Source: Armatimonadota bacterium
GTDB lineage: Bacteria > Armatimonadota > Fimbriimonadia > Fimbriimonadales > Fimbriimonadaceae
NCBI GenBank assembly: GCA_018268255.1
Contig: JAFDWX010000004.1
Span: 310,001 to 374,000 of the forward strand
DNA: 64,000 nt
Reading direction: 5' to 3'
Part shown: positions 9,027 through 17,813 of the stretch, one piece after another
Layout of the letters: each line of letters starts with the position of its first letter
Position numbering within the stretch: position 1 is the stretch's first letter
Made by a program: the position numbers and the translations under genes
The notes under the pieces: generated by a model
Told to the model about the DNA's origin: nothing
Database searches by the model: none
What the model saw: the letters and a program-made list of their open reading frames with translations, nothing else

Positions 9027-10037
9027 GTGCTTTATTCTCGCTACACAGGTCAGGAGCTAGGCTCAAATGCACGAATCGCAGTTATAGCCAACGATGCGAT
9101 CGGTAATTTTGCGATTGCAACTGTAATCCTGGCAAAAGTACGGGAGAAGTACCCTCAATCCACTCGATTTCTGATTAATGGAAGCCGCACCGCTGAGTTC
9201 GCACGAGGGATGGAGGACCTGGCGGAATTCGTCTCAGTGTGGGGAAACGATCCTAGTACCATCGATCCCGGTATCCGCGTGGACCACACCATCAACCTAG
9301 AAATGACTGCGGGAGCGAAGGTTCTGGCCGGAATATTGGCTTCTGAAGGCGGAATGGTGACGGGACCGTGCATCGCACCCGATCTGAGAGGCGATTTTGC
9401 ATTCCAATCCGACGCCCGGGGCGACCTATGGCGCGACAAAGAGTGGATTTCGCCCGAAATCACGTCAAAATTTTCGTTTTTGAATTCGGGATACATCGGG
9501 GAGATCTTCTGTCGTTTGGCGTATCTTGAGGGCGAAGTTCCCAGTTACCACATCCCCCAATCACCTCCCCCGTTTCCTACACCGCCCGTGGTTTTCTCCA
9601 CGTCGGCCTCTCTCACCGACAAACTCTGGGTTTCAGACCACTGGATTCGGCTCGCCCAAAAGTTGAACCACCTGGGATTTCAGGTCGGTCTGGTGGGTGC
9701 AGCTCCGTCCCTGAACAAGCACTTTTGGCACGGAGCCGAGGACGATGAGAGGCTGATATTGGAAGGAGGTGTCGAAGATCTACGTGGGAAGCTCACTTTG
9801 CCCCGGGTCGTCGGCGCTCTCGGTGCAGCCAAGTTGGTGGTCAGCATCGATAACGGAATCATGCACTTGGCTCTTTCCACCGGGCGCGCGGTTGTCGGCC
9901 TCTTTCGCAACGGCATCCACCGGCTGTGGGCACCCCCTATTCCATCGCTCCGAATGGCTATTCCAGAACCGGGGCAAGATGTTTCGACCATCCCTTATGG
10001 GGAGATCGAAGATCTGTGTCTCGGCGTTTTGGAATAA
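9027..10037 (+). CDS. Glycosyltransferase family 9 (heptosyltransferase-like)
   Basis: 336 residues. The two-domain layout is that of ADP-heptose:LPS heptosyltransferases: an N-terminal Rossmann segment (IAVIANDAIGNFAIATVIL) and a C-terminal donor-binding half with VVFSTSASL and the typical SIDNGIMHLALSTGRAVVGLF stretch (around residues 270-290). It probably transfers a sugar onto a cell-envelope glycan; the exact acceptor cannot be read. The start is GTG at 9027. A -10-like AATAAT at 9014-9019 lies only seven bases before it, suggesting a near-leaderless message. It is divergent from pilB and is followed after 9 nt by an amidase gene, so the two may be co-transcribed. Confidence 0.82.
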   Translation: MLYSRYTGQELGSNARIAVIANDAIGNFAIATVILAKVREKYPQSTRFLINGSRTAEFARGMEDLAEFVSVWGNDPSTIDPGIRVDHTINLEMTAGAKVLAGILASEGGMVTGPCIAPDLRGDFAFQSDARGDLWRDKEWISPEITSKFSFLNSGYIGEIFCRLAYLEGEVPSYHIPQSPPPFPTPPVVFSTSASLTDKLWVSDHWIRLAQKLNHLGFQVGLVGAAPSLNKHFWHGAEDDERLILEGGVEDLRGKLTLPRVVGALGAAKLVVSIDNGIMHLALSTGRAVVGLFRNGIHRLWAPPIPSLRMAIPEPGQDVSTIPYGEIEDLCLGVLE

Positions 10038-10046
10038 GATGGCACC

Positions 10047-10664
10047 ATGTTCTGCTCCTTTTTCCTATTGCCCGTGCTGATGCAGCAAACAAATCCGCTC
10101 GACAACCTCACGAATCCGAGTTTCAAGTCTGCAGGACCGGGTGTGGTCCAGTGGGTGGGGTCCCCTAACTTCGGTGATCGCCCAAGTAACGCGCTCATCG
10201 ACACCATTGTTCTCCATCACACGGCGAGCAGCAATTTGGAAGGAGTCGTGAAGTGGTTCAACATGACGGAAAGTCAAGTCAGCGCGCACTATACCGTTGG
10301 AAAGGACGGCGCAATTGCCCAAAGTGTCAGCACATTCAAACGCGCGTGGCATGCTGGCAAAAGTACTGATAGCGAAGGTCGAGAGAACCTCAACAATTTT
10401 ACAATCGGCATCGAAATGGTTAACGTGGGTGATGGAAAGGATCCATGGCCCGATGCGCAGGTCGAAGCGGTGGCTCGCCTTTGCCGCACGTTAATCCGAT
10501 ACCGATTCAAGCAGATCAAATACATCACCTCCCATGAGTACATTGCCGAACCCCAAGGCAGGAAGAATGACCCGATCAATTTTCCTTGGGACAAGTTTAA
10601 GAGTCTCATGAGCGACTTTCCGCTCGAGTACCACTACGGGCTCAAACCAAAGAACAGCAACTGA
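10047..10664 (+). CDS. N-acetylmuramoyl-L-alanine amidase (Amidase_2)
   Basis: 205 residues. Zinc amidase of the Amidase_2/PGRP/AmpD fold that cleaves the MurNAc-L-Ala bond in peptidoglycan. Visible are VLHHTAS with His57/His58, WHAG with His102, IGIEMVN with Glu123, SHEYI with His163 and KNDP with Asp175; the ligand set His-His-Asp is complete. A short hydrophobic N-terminus (MFCSFFLLPVLM) may be a signal peptide or anchor. It follows the glycosyltransferase by 9 nt. Likely role is cell-wall turnover. Confidence 0.9.
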   Translation: MFCSFFLLPVLMQQTNPLDNLTNPSFKSAGPGVVQWVGSPNFGDRPSNALIDTIVLHHTASSNLEGVVKWFNMTESQVSAHYTVGKDGAIAQSVSTFKRAWHAGKSTDSEGRENLNNFTIGIEMVNVGDGKDPWPDAQVEAVARLCRTLIRYRFKQIKYITSHEYIAEPQGRKNDPINFPWDKFKSLMSDFPLEYHYGLKPKNSN

Positions 10665-10758
10665 AGCCCTTCTTCGTACGGTGGGACCCACCGACAATAG
10701 AATTATCACGAAAAATCTACTGGGATTCGACGTCCATAGATTGTTGACAACCCTCTTT

Positions 10759-10783
10759 CATTCTGCCGTGCTTCGGCAGAATG
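10759..10783 (+). other. Perfect 10-bp hairpin in lipoprotein leader
   Basis: CATTCTGCCG (10759-10768) and CGGCAGAATG (10774-10783) form a perfect stem with a 5-nt loop. No T-run follows, so it is not a standard terminator. A TTGACA hexamer (10744-10749) lies just upstream without a good -10 at normal spacing. It may be a 5'-leader structure of the following lipoprotein gene or a weak transcription stop after the amidase gene. Confidence 0.6.
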
Positions 10784-10814
10784 GACTTGACTGGCACTCG
10801 GAGAGAATTTACGA

Positions 10815-12035
10815 ATGAAGCGATTACCTATACTTCTCTTGATCTTAATCAGCGGGATCACGTTATTTTTGGCAGGCTGCGGCGGTGGCGGTGGCGGCTC
10901 ATCCACGGGCGGTGGAACTGGCGTCGGCATTTTGGCTGGACGAGTCGTGGCCCCGGATGGCTCAACTCCGATCTCGGGCGCGCGAGTTTACATCCCCAGT
11001 AAGCAGGAATCCGCTCAGACTGAAACAACCACTGGCGCCGATGGCACCTTCACCCTGACAAACTGCCCCACCGGTGCTCAGATTGTCAAAATCACCAAAG
11101 GCTCGTTCAGTGCTCAATTCAATGCGACCGTCGTCCAAGATTCGACGGTTAACGTTCCAACGACGGACACAACCCTCAACGCCACCTCGGCTCGAATTGC
11201 AGTTGTGCTCGGTTCGTACGATTCGATTGAAGATGTTCTCTGCAAGCTGGGATATGGCCACGTTGACGACACCGGCAAGGCCGTGATGGATGGCACTCAG
11301 AAGTTTGATGTGTACTCTGGAGTGGGTGAGTTCGTCGATCCGTCCGTAGACGTTAAGGGAACCATGGATGACCTGGTGAGCAGCAGCACCAAGCTCGACC
11401 AGTACGACATCATTTTCCTTAACTGCGGAGCCGAGCTCGAGAATTTCGATCTTCAAGATACAGCGACGGCCGCAATGCGGGCATGGGTGACCGGCGGCGG
11501 GTCCTTGTATGTAACCGACCTTGCTTCAGCCTATTTGGAACCACTCTTCCCAGCCGCCATCGACTGGCAGGGCAGCGATTCCACTCCTGCCGATCAGGAA
11601 GAGCCCGTTGGAACCTGGTTCCTGGGTGACTCCGGAATCACTACAGAAGCGGATGTTTTGGATGCCAACTTGAAGACGCAGTTGAAGAACTCGGACAATT
11701 TGACTTCCGAAGATAAGCTCCATATCGAAGGATTCTTGGGTGGATGGGCTGTGATCAAGTCGGTCCCAGACACCACGAAGATCTGGGTTACCGGCGATGT
11801 GACCTATTCGGATCCATTTGACTTCGGTGGTCGGGCCCCGAGCGATCACTTCCACCATGGCGACGCGATCCACGGCTTGAAGAACCGCGGACAAGGCGTT
11901 GTGCCGCTTACGGTGAGCTTTACCCAAGGGAACGGGCGTGTGATCTACTCCTCGTACCACACCGTAGAAGGAGAGTCCTCTGTGACCCTTCGGCCGCAAG
12001 AAAAGCTGCTTGGTCTGCTCGTCTTCGAGCTGTAA
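10815..12035 (+). CDS. Lipoprotein with Gly-rich linker and carboxypeptidase-regulatory-like domain
   Basis: 406 residues. The signal peptide ends in a lipobox LAGC (Cys about residue 21), followed by a run of Gly and Ser. A carboxypeptidase-regulatory-like beta-sandwich follows (GILAGRVVAPDGSTPISGARV, about 38-110). The C-terminal two thirds has segments such as YDIIFLNCGAE and WVTGGGSLYVTDLASAY that resemble ThuA/class-I glutamine-amidotransferase-like folds of unknown activity. Likely anchored on the outer face of a membrane. The ATG at 10815 is the only start that keeps the signal peptide. It stands alone and is followed by a strong terminator. No enzymatic function is claimed. Confidence 0.8.
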   Translation: MKRLPILLLILISGITLFLAGCGGGGGGSSTGGGTGVGILAGRVVAPDGSTPISGARVYIPSKQESAQTETTTGADGTFTLTNCPTGAQIVKITKGSFSAQFNATVVQDSTVNVPTTDTTLNATSARIAVVLGSYDSIEDVLCKLGYGHVDDTGKAVMDGTQKFDVYSGVGEFVDPSVDVKGTMDDLVSSSTKLDQYDIIFLNCGAELENFDLQDTATAAMRAWVTGGGSLYVTDLASAYLEPLFPAAIDWQGSDSTPADQEEPVGTWFLGDSGITTEADVLDANLKTQLKNSDNLTSEDKLHIEGFLGGWAVIKSVPDTTKIWVTGDVTYSDPFDFGGRAPSDHFHHGDAIHGLKNRGQGVVPLTVSFTQGNGRVIYSSYHTVEGESSVTLRPQEKLLGLLVFEL

Positions 12036-12054
12036 GCATCGATTCAACAAAGCG

Positions 12055-12090
12055 AAATCCCCTGCGACCAAAAGGGTCCAGGGGATTTTT
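12055..12090 (+). terminator. Rho-independent terminator after the lipoprotein gene
   Basis: The stem AAATCCCCTG / CAGGGGATTT with an inner GACC/GGTC pairing around an AAAA loop is followed by five T (12086-12090). It lies 20 nt past the lipoprotein stop, between two convergent genes. Confidence 0.93.
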
Positions 12091-12107
12091 CATGCCCGCT
12101 TAGTCGG

Positions 12108-12473
12108 CTAGTTGGCCTTGGCGTAGAGCTCTGGGTTCTCCTTGAACTTTCCTGGGCACATGCCGCAACAGAAGTAGTAGCGCTTGCCCTTGTAATCCTG
12201 GTAGCTGACCGCCTTCTCCGGCGAGTCGATTGGCTTCTTCATAACTGGACAGAGCAGCTTTCCGTCTTCACCGGTGTATGCCACTGGAGTCCCGGCGCCG
12301 TCTGCTTGGGTTCCCTTTCCTTCCGGCGCGTTGCTGGATGACTTGGTATCCGGCGCTTCAGACTTGGTTCCTGAATCCGTCGAACCTGCATCCTCAGTTT
12401 TGGCAGCACACCCGACCGCAAAGATCGCTCCAAGGGCGATCGTCAACAAGGCAAATCGTTTCATCTTAAGCAT
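12108..12473 (-). CDS. Small YHS-domain lipoprotein
   Basis: 121 residues. Signal peptide with lipobox AVGC (Cys22), a Ser/Thr/Gly/Lys-rich linker (about 23-70), then a YHS/TRASH-type metal-binding domain: CPVMKKPID, YKGKRYYFCCGMC and a terminal PELYAKAN. Such domains bind heavy metals (often copper) through the Cys residues; the protein may be a periplasmic or surface metal-handling factor. An alternative start three codons later (MKRFALL, 12464) is as good; neither has a clear Shine-Dalgarno. It is convergent with the preceding large lipoprotein gene and has no same-strand partner. Confidence 0.82.
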   Translation of the reverse strand: MLKMKRFALLTIALGAIFAVGCAAKTEDAGSTDSGTKSEAPDTKSSSNAPEGKGTQADGAGTPVAYTGEDGKLLCPVMKKPIDSPEKAVSYQDYKGKRYYFCCGMCPGKFKENPELYAKAN

Positions 12474-12538
12474 GATTGCACGTCAGAACGCAGAGAATTT
12501 ACTATTTTGTAGTGATTTACGTGAAAAAGCGGCAAGCA

Positions 12539-12561
12539 CCCCAGAGCATTACGCTCTGGGG
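12539..12561 (-). terminator. Terminator after PEP-CTERM gene
   Basis: Perfect 9-bp stem CCCCAGAGC/GCTCTGGGG with a 5-nt loop, 29 nt past the stop of the PEP-CTERM gene at 12591. On the minus strand a TTTTT run follows after about nine bases, so termination may be imperfect. Confidence 0.75.
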
Positions 12562-12590
12562 TTGCCTTTGATCGGAGTGGAACGCAGTCC

Positions 12591-13706
12591 TTAGGCCTTC
12601 TTGCGGCGTCGAATGACAGCGGCCAGTCCAAGACCCAGTGCAGCCATCGTAGCCGGTTCGGGAACGACCTCAACGTTAAACGCTTGGATGCCTTGGTTTG
12701 ACGACATTGCGTACAGCGAAATCGTGTTTCCGGTTGTTTCACCCCATGCCAGTGCGCAGGTGCCGTTTCCGTTCGCAGCAAGTGTGCCTACCGTCAAGTT
12801 TCCTGATGCAATCGGTGCCAGAGTTGAACCGTCTGCAGGAATGGTTGTCAAGTTGTACACACGAACCAAACTGCTAACGGAGTCGATGGTCGCCAGGAGA
12901 CGATAACCATTGACCGTGGTTACTTCGAGACCTCGCTCCGAGGCACTCGACAGTTTCAGGGTGGACACCAAAGTGCCCACAGGCCCTGCGAACGTGGTGA
13001 CTCGCAGTGCGGCGCTTCCAGACTGAGTTCCAATCACCGAAGAAGTATCCAATGGCGCGATTCCCAATCGGAAATCACCCGCCGACGGAGCAGGCGAGGT
13101 GAAACCAACGGCGTTCAGCGTGGTTCCGTCGAAGGCAACGTAACCATTATTTCCTGCAACAGCCGGAGAATTGCTAAATCCGGCCGCCAGCAAGAAACTG
13201 CTTCCGCCGCCGATGGTGTTAAGATCGTCGCCAAGTCGAGCTCCAGCCAATCCTGCGTTGCCCGAGTAGACGTTGGTCGGTGATGACCCCTCGCTCGCCC
13301 ATTTGTAAATCTTGTAAGGCGATGTGGTCGTGTTCGTGGTGAGATTGGCCGCGTAGACTGTTCCGTCACTGGCAACGCCGACTGTATTCAGTGCTCTCGC
13401 ACCGCCAGTTACACCCGTTGTATCCAAGATAACTTCGCTGGCACCGGTGGAACCGTTCAAGGCTCGAATGCTCAGTCCGTTGGTTACATAAACCCGCTTA
13501 GTGACGGGATTGTAGGACATGCTCCGTTGCTCGTTGGTCGTCGTCAGGTAGGTGATGCCGTTCTCACTTGGTGCCCACCAACCGTCACCATTGAATCCCC
13601 ATGAGGTTTTTGCGCTCATTGAGGTGACTTGAGCCGATGCTCCGGCTAGTGCCCCGAGTACTAACAGGGCTGATACCATGCCCCGCAGAGTTCTGCTTTG
13701 CTTCAT
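12591..13706 (-). CDS. PEP-CTERM exported protein, beta-propeller-like
   Basis: 371 residues. N-terminal signal peptide (MKQSRTLRGMVSALLVLGALAGASAQ) and C-terminal sorting signal VPEPATMAALGLG, a hydrophobic stretch, and RRRKKA. PEP-CTERM proteins are recognised by an exosortase at the cell envelope; no exosortase gene is in this window. The middle is rich in Gly, Ser, Thr and Asn, with repeated short beta-strand-like blocks suggesting a propeller. The ATG at 13706 is supported by GAAAGGAG seven bases upstream. Function unknown. Confidence 0.85.
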   Translation of the reverse strand: MKQSRTLRGMVSALLVLGALAGASAQVTSMSAKTSWGFNGDGWWAPSENGITYLTTTNEQRSMSYNPVTKRVYVTNGLSIRALNGSTGASEVILDTTGVTGGARALNTVGVASDGTVYAANLTTNTTTSPYKIYKWASEGSSPTNVYSGNAGLAGARLGDDLNTIGGGSSFLLAAGFSNSPAVAGNNGYVAFDGTTLNAVGFTSPAPSAGDFRLGIAPLDTSSVIGTQSGSAALRVTTFAGPVGTLVSTLKLSSASERGLEVTTVNGYRLLATIDSVSSLVRVYNLTTIPADGSTLAPIASGNLTVGTLAANGNGTCALAWGETTGNTISLYAMSSNQGIQAFNVEVVPEPATMAALGLGLAAVIRRRKKA

Positions 13707-13837
13707 TGCTTGCTCCTTTCAAAGGTTGATGGGCACAGTTTGCCCATACAAAGTTTAGGATACTAGCATTCCACCAGCATTGACCCGGTAGGAATACCAG
13801 AAAACGTGGAACCCGTGGGTTCAAAACAAGTTAAATT

Positions 13838-13862
13838 CCGGAGGTCCACAAGGGACCTCCGG
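13838..13862 (-). terminator. Hairpin terminator after dockerin-like gene
   Basis: Perfect 10-bp stem CCGGAGGTCC / GGACCTCCGG with a 5-nt loop, 10 nt past the stop of the gene at 13873. On the minus strand it is followed by AATTTAAC, a short T-rich tail. Confidence 0.8.
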
Positions 13863-13872
13863 AGGAGAGAAC

Positions 13873-15519
13873 CTAGTCGTCGCCCGATCTGTCGAAGTTA
13901 TCGGAGAGCAGGACGTAGTCGAAGATGGTCACGGTGAGGTCGCCATCGAGGTCTGCTTCGGCGTTAAAGTTTCCATCGCCGAGTGTCGAATCGAAGGCAT
14001 TGGACAAGTCCAGATAGTCGAAGATCGTGACGAAATTGTCACCATCGATATCGCCATTGAGGAGACTTGCGTTAACCGTCGCCGTGCCGCTGAGTGCCAC
14101 TCCTGTCACCAACTTATTCAGCCAGTGAGAGCCATCGAAATAGATGTCTTTAGTTCCAGAAGCTGTCGTGGTGAAGCTGTACGAGCCATCGGGCTGAACC
14201 GTCACGCTCTGCTGATCCACGACGCTGGCGCCATCTCGGACCGAAACCTGGAATGTCAGAGGATCGGTACCAACATAGCCATTCAGATCCAGAACGCCTG
14301 AGACTGTGGTGCCGGCCGGAGCGTTCAGTTCATAGATGTCAAGCTGTTGGCCGCCGCCGCCCAAGAGCACGAACAGATAGTGCCGTCCGCCGATCTGTGC
14401 ATATCGGGCCGTAATCAGCGGATTCGTCCAAGCATTGGGAGTCGTCGAGCCGATCAGCTCGTTCCCGAAAAACTTGTTATCCGGCTGTCGATTGGTGGGG
14501 TCACCCGAACTGGAATCCCATCCAGCTGCGCTGGAAGGATTGCCAGCAACGTCGGTCTGGCCCAACCATAGCTGATTCACACCGCCCAACGTGTCGCGGG
14601 TGTTGAAGTAAAGGCTGGAACTGTACGTGTCGATCGCAGGAACGTACTCCACCTTGGTGTAGCTGCTGAACGGTTTGTAACCGACGTTCAGGAACTTGGT
14701 GTACGCGGACATGTGAGTCGCGTCAGTGCGGCTTGCGTACCACAGTTGGTTGTCGTTCTTGAAGTATGCGTTACCCACTTCATCAAACGACAGGTCGCGC
14801 CAACCGGTACTTGCCGTTGCGCTGAACGAGATCGATGCGGAGTTGAGACCGTTCGTCGGATTGATTCTGAACAGGAAGCCGGAGCCTCGGTTCAAGAAGC
14901 CAAGCTGGTTGGTCAGTGGATCCAAATCCATCGCTTCTGTGCGTTGCGCCTGGTTGGAGTCGATGACGCCGCCCGTCTGGTTGTTCCTAATCTCGACAGG
15001 GTTCAGCACGCCTTGCTGAACGTCTTTGGGGTCGACGTTTCCAAAATTCGTGTCCTGGGTTCCAGACGACGAGTACTTCCGGACGCCCGAAGTCAACATC
15101 CCCGAAGCGATATCCGTCGGATCGTAGCTTCCGTCAGCCAGAGTGTTGATTGTTTCGCCCAAACCATAAGCCCAGTACACCGAACCGTTGTAGAACGTGA
15201 TTCGGCTCTCGCGATCGCTTCCGGCAGCCCCCGATACCTTCGTAAAAAGCGAGACAGTCGCCGTTCCGAGAGAATCTGCGACTTTAAGTACACCAGCGTC
15301 ACCTGCTCCAGCCAAATTTCGCTGGGTAGCAACGTAGACGGTCCCGGTAGAGCCATCGATGGCAAGATCGCTTGGCTGACTTGTCGATAGCAGGGCGTTG
15401 GTGCCGTTAAGGTAGGGAATCAGGTCAATGCGTTTTACGTGGGTCAGCGGAGGCAATGCGGCAAGCGATGCCGATGCCGACGCGACCAGCGCCAGTGCTA
15501 GAAGCGTTCGATTCTTCAT
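13873..15519 (-). CDS. Exported protein with C-terminal dockerin-like module
   Basis: 548 residues from the ATG at 15519, which is chosen because it opens a clean signal peptide (MKNRTLLALALVASASASLAA) and has GGAGTGA upstream; a start at 15540 is possible. Residues about 25-400 look like a Gly/Ser/Asn-rich beta-propeller. The last 140 residues are a beta-sandwich followed by two EF-hand-like dockerin repeats: DIDGDNFVTIFD and DLDGDLTVTIFD, each with Asp at loop positions 1, 3, 5 and 12. The same C-terminal module ends the genes at 20073 and 31195. No cohesin is seen. It may attach proteins to a surface structure or aid calcium-dependent folding. Function unknown. Confidence 0.83.
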   Translation of the reverse strand: MKNRTLLALALVASASASLAALPPLTHVKRIDLIPYLNGTNALLSTSQPSDLAIDGSTGTVYVATQRNLAGAGDAGVLKVADSLGTATVSLFTKVSGAAGSDRESRITFYNGSVYWAYGLGETINTLADGSYDPTDIASGMLTSGVRKYSSSGTQDTNFGNVDPKDVQQGVLNPVEIRNNQTGGVIDSNQAQRTEAMDLDPLTNQLGFLNRGSGFLFRINPTNGLNSASISFSATASTGWRDLSFDEVGNAYFKNDNQLWYASRTDATHMSAYTKFLNVGYKPFSSYTKVEYVPAIDTYSSSLYFNTRDTLGGVNQLWLGQTDVAGNPSSAAGWDSSSGDPTNRQPDNKFFGNELIGSTTPNAWTNPLITARYAQIGGRHYLFVLLGGGGQQLDIYELNAPAGTTVSGVLDLNGYVGTDPLTFQVSVRDGASVVDQQSVTVQPDGSYSFTTTASGTKDIYFDGSHWLNKLVTGVALSGTATVNASLLNGDIDGDNFVTIFDYLDLSNAFDSTLGDGNFNAEADLDGDLTVTIFDYVLLSDNFDRSGDD

Positions 15520-15541
15520 AGGTACTTCACTCCAATACAAC

Positions 15542-15565
15542 GAGAAGCCACTCTATTGGCTTCTC
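15542..15565 (-). other. Leader hairpin upstream of dockerin-like gene
   Basis: GAGAAGCCA/TGGCTTCTC form a perfect 9-bp stem with a 6-nt loop. On the minus strand it sits between a TATACT-like -10 (about 15570-15575) and the GGAGTGA ribosome-binding site of the gene starting at 15519, and 77 nt past the ispG stop. There is no T-run. A leader structure is more likely than a terminator. Confidence 0.5.
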
Positions 15566-15642
15566 TTCAGTATATCGTGAGTCAAGCCCAAACGGAGCAA
15601 ATTGTCTAGGCAATCCTTACCAGGTTTTTGCTAGATTTTTCT

Positions 15643-16950
15643 TTAAAGTGACCTAAGAGGAGTCAGTTCGCGCTTGGCTTCTCCAGTTGCGATGGGGGGC
15701 TCAACCCATACTCCATCCGATTTGAGGAGTGCGATGAGTTCACTCACTCCGTTTTCCTGCGGGATGCCGTTTTTGACAACTTCCCTCTTCCGGTAGAGCG
15801 TGATCTTTCCGCCAGACGCTCCGACGTACCCATAGTCGGCGTCAGCCATTTCGCCAGGGCCGTTGACGATACATCCCATCACGGCGATGTCGAGACCAAC
15901 CAAGTGTTTGGTAGCTTCGCGAACCAGATGGAGCACGGTTGGGAGGTTGAACTTTGTTCGCCCGCAACTTGGGCACGCGATGTACTCAACTTTTGTCTTG
16001 CGCAAACCCAGCGACTGAAGAATGTCGTAGCACACAGGAATCTCATTCTTGGGGTCTTCTGAGAGGCTGACGCGGATGGTATCGCCGATCCCCTCCATCA
16101 GCAAAGTCGCGATGCCCGCAGTTGATTTGATTCGCGCATACTCGCCATCGCCAGCTTCCGTCACGCCGAGGTGCAGCGGATAGGGCATCCCCTCTGCGTC
16201 CAACCTCGCAGCCATGAGCCGATTTGCCGCGACCATCACGGGCACACGGCTTGCCTTGGCACTGATGTTGAGGTTACGGTATCCGTGCTTCTCACACAGT
16301 CTGAGGTATTCCAGTGCGCTTTCCACCATGCCCAGCGGAGTGTCACCAAAAGTAACCAGCATCCGTTCGCTCAGAGAGCCATGGTTGACGCCGATCCGCA
16401 TCGCGCGACCGTGCTTCTTGCAGGCTTCGAGCACTGGAACAAGAGCTTCCTCTACCGCATCGACTTCTTCCTGCCACTCGGTCGGAGTGTAGGCCAATTC
16501 TTGCCGCAGAGTATCGATCTCATTCTGTTCTCGGCCCCTTAGGTCTACGCTGCCTTCGTTGTCAACTTGCGCTGCCCTTGACCCGTGCCGCTTGAAGACA
16601 AAGAGTCCAGGGTTGATGCGAACCTCGTCAACATGCTTGGCTGCCTCGACTGCAATATCCGAACCTTGGTGGTGTACGTCAGCGGTGAGTGGGACCAATT
16701 GGTAGCGCTCGATGACTTTCGCCCGAATCTCCTCCACGCACTGGGCCTCTTGTAGCGATGGCGTTGTCACTCGCACGATCTCGCATCCCTCTTGGTGGAG
16801 GCCGATGATCTGCTCGACGCAAGCTTCGATATTACGAGTTTCCTCCGTAATCATCGATTGGACGACCACGGGATGACCGTCCCCCATCGTCACGGGCCCG
16901 ACGCGGCACGGCAGAGTCTTTCGGCGCGGATACGATTCCTGCATGCTCAT
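15643..16950 (-). CDS. ispG: 4-hydroxy-3-methylbut-2-enyl diphosphate synthase IspG (GcpE)
   Basis: 435 residues. Catalyses the reductive conversion of MEcPP to HMBPP, the sixth step of the MEP isoprenoid pathway, with a 4Fe-4S cluster. The cluster ligands are seen as CPSCG (Cys326, Cys329) and GCIVNGPGE (Cys360), with the Glu of NGPGE as the fourth ligand. The TIM-barrel start VQSM and RINPG (around 111-115) are typical. The protein is about 60 residues longer than the E. coli enzyme, with the extra charged segment near residues 120-180, yet much shorter than plant-type enzymes with a full extra domain. The two possible starts (Met1 and Met3) differ by six bases. It stands alone among exported-protein genes. 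Confidence 0.95.
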   Translation of the reverse strand: MSMQESYPRRKTLPCRVGPVTMGDGHPVVVQSMITEETRNIEACVEQIIGLHQEGCEIVRVTTPSLQEAQCVEEIRAKVIERYQLVPLTADVHHQGSDIAVEAAKHVDEVRINPGLFVFKRHGSRAAQVDNEGSVDLRGREQNEIDTLRQELAYTPTEWQEEVDAVEEALVPVLEACKKHGRAMRIGVNHGSLSERMLVTFGDTPLGMVESALEYLRLCEKHGYRNLNISAKASRVPVMVAANRLMAARLDAEGMPYPLHLGVTEAGDGEYARIKSTAGIATLLMEGIGDTIRVSLSEDPKNEIPVCYDILQSLGLRKTKVEYIACPSCGRTKFNLPTVLHLVREATKHLVGLDIAVMGCIVNGPGEMADADYGYVGASGGKITLYRKREVVKNGIPQENGVSELIALLKSDGVWVEPPIATGEAKRELTPLRSL

Positions 16951-16990
16951 GGTTGCTTCTACGATTGTGGCACCGGAGGAGTCCAGACAC

Positions 16991-17767
16991 TCACCGGATT
17001 AGCTTTCTCGAACGCATTTGACGCGCTCTTCGGGTGATCAGCACAGAAAAGCCGCCTGCAACAGCAAAGATGGAAGATGGTTCTGGCACGGCAGACCCGT
17101 GGAGCTCAAACGCAGTTTCCACAGGAGCCCACGCAAACAGCTGGTTATTGCTCACCTGCCGCTGGTATGCGTTGCCGTTCAAAACGGGAGATACGCCAAC
17201 TGCATAGACCGCTGAGGTCGCGCTCGTCGTCTTAAGACCATATTCGATCCAGTATTTGCCGGACCCCAGCGTAGGCACGAAGCTGAGGTCCGCCCGAACT
17301 TCCATGATGGGTCGGAAATAGTCTGTCAGGTTGGAACTGCTGACTCGATAGGCGCCGGTCCAGCCTGAGGACTGGTATCGGTTCGTAACGAAATCGCCAA
17401 AAACTGGTGCTGATCCCGCAATAGGATCCGATGTGTAGATCGCCACGTACGCCGAGTTGAATGTGGAAGGTGGGGGAACAGCAGACGAACTGGTGCTTCG
17501 GAACGCATAGCTCACAAACTGATCGAGCTTCCATTGCTGTCCTGAAGCAATTTCAAAATCTTCAATGACTCTGTAATAGGAATTGTTGCAGCCGATATTG
17601 GATGCGACGGGACCACTCGACGTGTCGAAGACGGTCCAAGTGCTGGTATTTGCACCGGCATAGCCATCGCCAGAACCAGTGAGATAGGGTCCGTTGGACC
17701 AGAGGGGGGCACTAAACGAGCTGCCTGCGCTTGTGGCAAGCACAGCAATAAGGATTAGTTTGTTCAT
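16991..17767 (-). CDS. PEP-CTERM exported protein
   Basis: 258 residues. Signal peptide [20 protein letters not shown], a Ser/Tyr/Gly-rich beta-type body, and a C-terminal PEP-CTERM signal [14 protein letters not shown] followed by an Arg-rich tail ([13 protein letters not shown]). The tail is longer than in the other two PEP-CTERM proteins of this window. Exported and probably processed by an exosortase encoded elsewhere. It ends 40 nt before ispG and is read in the same direction, so ispG might be transcribed from it. Function unknown. Confidence 0.8.
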   Translation of the reverse strand: MNKLILIAVLATSAGSSFSAPLWSNGPYLTGSGDGYAGANTSTWTVFDTSSGPVASNIGCNNSYYRVIEDFEIASGQQWKLDQFVSYAFRSTSSSAVPPPSTFNSAYVAIYTSDPIAGSAPVFGDFVTNRYQSSGWTGAYRVSSSNLTDYFRPIMEVRADLSFVPTLGSGKYWIEYGLKTTSATSAVYAVGVSPVLNGNAYQRQVSNNQLFAWAPVETAFELHGSAVPEPSSIFAVAGGFSVLITRRARQMRSRKLIR

Positions 17768-17813
17768 TTTTCCAGAGGGTTCTTACTTATTCGCCGTCTG
17801 GAGCGGATTCTCC